Positions 63,269 to 64,000 of a DNA stretch of 64,000 nucleotides are shown piece after piece. Numbering within the stretch: position 1 is the stretch's first letter; each line of letters begins with the position of its first letter. A model generated the notes under the pieces. It saw only the letters and a list, made by a program, of their open reading frames with translations, made no database searches and was not told where the DNA came from. Source of the stretch: Labilibaculum sp. DW002 (GTDB taxonomy: Bacteria; Bacteroidota; Bacteroidia; Bacteroidales; Marinifilaceae). Both the position numbers and the translations under genes were made by a program. The stretch covers positions 1,488,001 through 1,552,000 of the forward strand of contig NZ_JAKJSC010000001.1 in NCBI RefSeq assembly GCF_029029525.1, written 5' to 3'.

Positions 63269-64000
63269 ATGATTTTAAAATCCATAAGATTCCAATTTTC
63301 AATTCTTTTTATCCTACTGATTTTTTTTGGATGCGGTTCAGACTCCAGTAAGCCTGAAAAATCGAATTCTTTCTCAAATAAAGAAATCGATGCAAAAGTT
63401 AAAGTAATAATGAGTCGAATGACTCTGGAGGAAAAATTAGCGCAAATAGAAGGAATTCGGCCAAATGATCTCATGATTGATGGCAAATTATCTCTTGAAA
63501 AATGCAGAGAAATCATTCCTCATGGAATAGGACATTTCTGTCAATTTTCATCTTCCTTGACCATGAGTCCATCGGAGTTAAGAGACTTTGTTCGTGAGAT
63601 TCAGCATTATCTAATGACCGAAACCAGAACCAAAATTCCAGCTATTTTTCACGAGGAAGCAATCACTGGATTTGCAACTCAGGGAGCAACAACATTCCCA
63701 CAGCAAATTGGCATGGGTTGTTCATGGAATGAAGATCAAATTATCAAAAATTCAGCTTCTACAAGAAGAAATATGAGAGCTGCTGGAGCAACTTATGCCC
63801 TGTCTCCTATGCTCGACCTTAGTCGCACCGCTCATTGGGAACGAATTGAAGAAAGTTATGGTGAAGATGCCTATTTGACTTCTGCATTAGGTTTGGCGTT
63901 TGTAAATGGATTGCAAGGAGAAGACATCAGTAATGGAGTTGCAGCTACAACGAAACACTTTGCAGGATATGGTACTCAAAACAATAATTCTAAGGAATTT
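63269..64000 (+). CDS. GH3 family hydrolase (N-terminal part, cut by window end)
   Basis: Open from the ATG at 63269 to the window end, 244 residues. Lipoprotein signal (MILKSIRFQFSILFILLIFFGC, Cys22). GH3 features: VKVIMSRMTLEEKLAQIEG at about residue 45, TKIPAIFHEEAITGF, ATTFPQQIGMGCSWN, AGATYALSPMLDLSRTAHWERIEESYGEDAYL and ATTKHFAGYGTQ (the KHF motif). The nucleophile Asp and C-terminal domain would lie beyond the edge. It is an exo-beta-glycosidase (beta-glucosidase, -xylosidase or -galactosidase). Continues the plus-strand operon, 17 bp after GH86. Confidence 0.88.
   Translation, partial: MILKSIRFQFSILFILLIFFGCGSDSSKPEKSNSFSNKEIDAKVKVIMSRMTLEEKLAQIEGIRPNDLMIDGKLSLEKCREIIPHGIGHFCQFSSSLTMSPSELRDFVREIQHYLMTETRTKIPAIFHEEAITGFATQGATTFPQQIGMGCSWNEDQIIKNSASTRRNMRAAGATYALSPMLDLSRTAHWERIEESYGEDAYLTSALGLAFVNGLQGEDISNGVAATTKHFAGYGTQNNNSKEF

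Overview
The window looks like a chromosome segment of a marine or gut-type Bacteroidota (Marinilabiliales/Marinifilaceae-like; the exact genus is inferred, not shown). Reasons: low GC, Bacteroidota promoters of the TAnnTTTG type, type IX secretion (T9SS) C-terminal sorting domains, many Cys-anchored lipoproteins, families typical of the phylum (DUF3078, DUF6146, M64 peptidase, UxaA/UxaB with KDG kinase) and a large polysaccharide-degradation locus rich in sulfatases.

Region 1 (1-18.3 kb) is mostly housekeeping. It holds a partial isocitrate/isopropylmalate dehydrogenase, a MORN-type lipoprotein, an AddA/RecB-like helicase-nuclease, a T9SS-secreted subtilase with seven fibronectin III repeats, small envelope proteins, mnmA, a PAP2 phosphatase, a sugar-kinase/nucleotidyltransferase pair resembling AmgK-MurU (the kinase fused to a RapZ C-terminal domain, with an unlisted 46-aa Cys-rich gene between them), a DUF554 membrane protein and a secreted M64 peptidase.

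Region 2 (18.3-29.4 kb) is a nine-gene minus-strand operon preceded by a LacI-type regulator. It encodes altronate dehydratase, tagaturonate reductase, KDG kinase, KDPG aldolase, an amidohydrolase-type sugar lactonase, an aldo/keto reductase, a FucP-type permease, a RhaM/FucM-type mutarotase and a zinc alcohol dehydrogenase like L-galactonate 5-dehydrogenase. Read together, this is a complete route L-galactose > L-galactonolactone > L-galactonate > D-tagaturonate > D-altronate > KDG > KDPG > pyruvate + glyceraldehyde-3-phosphate. There is no uronate isomerase, so the tagaturonate is most simply explained as coming from L-galactose rather than galacturonate. Three 16-bp palindromic operators lie between the regulator and the operon.

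Region 3 (29.5-64 kb) is a sulfated-galactan (porphyran/agar type) degradation locus. It contains GH16, two GH86, GH97, two GH2, two GH43, GH29 and GH3 (cut by the window end), a DUF5060/TIM-barrel putative hydrolase, six S1 sulfatases, three esterases (CE2-like SGNH, alpha/beta hydrolase, SIAE-type) and a stand-alone TonB-plug protein. L-galactose-6-sulfate is a building block of porphyran, so regions 2 and 3 plausibly form one system: endo-cleavage by GH86/GH16, desulfation, exo-cleavage by GH29 (as alpha-L-galactosidase), GH2 and GH3, uptake, then the L-galactose operon. No SusC/SusD pair, no hybrid two-component or AraC regulator and no 3,6-anhydro-L-galactose pathway genes are in the window.

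Six promoters of region 3 share an architecture I have not seen named: a TAnnTTTG-like -7 box preceded, 21-22 nt and 43-45 nt upstream, by C-rich half-sites (CCCC-type runs, rare in this AT-rich DNA). This suggests one activator binding a 22-24-bp direct repeat. No rRNA, tRNA, CRISPR array or insertion sequence was recognised.
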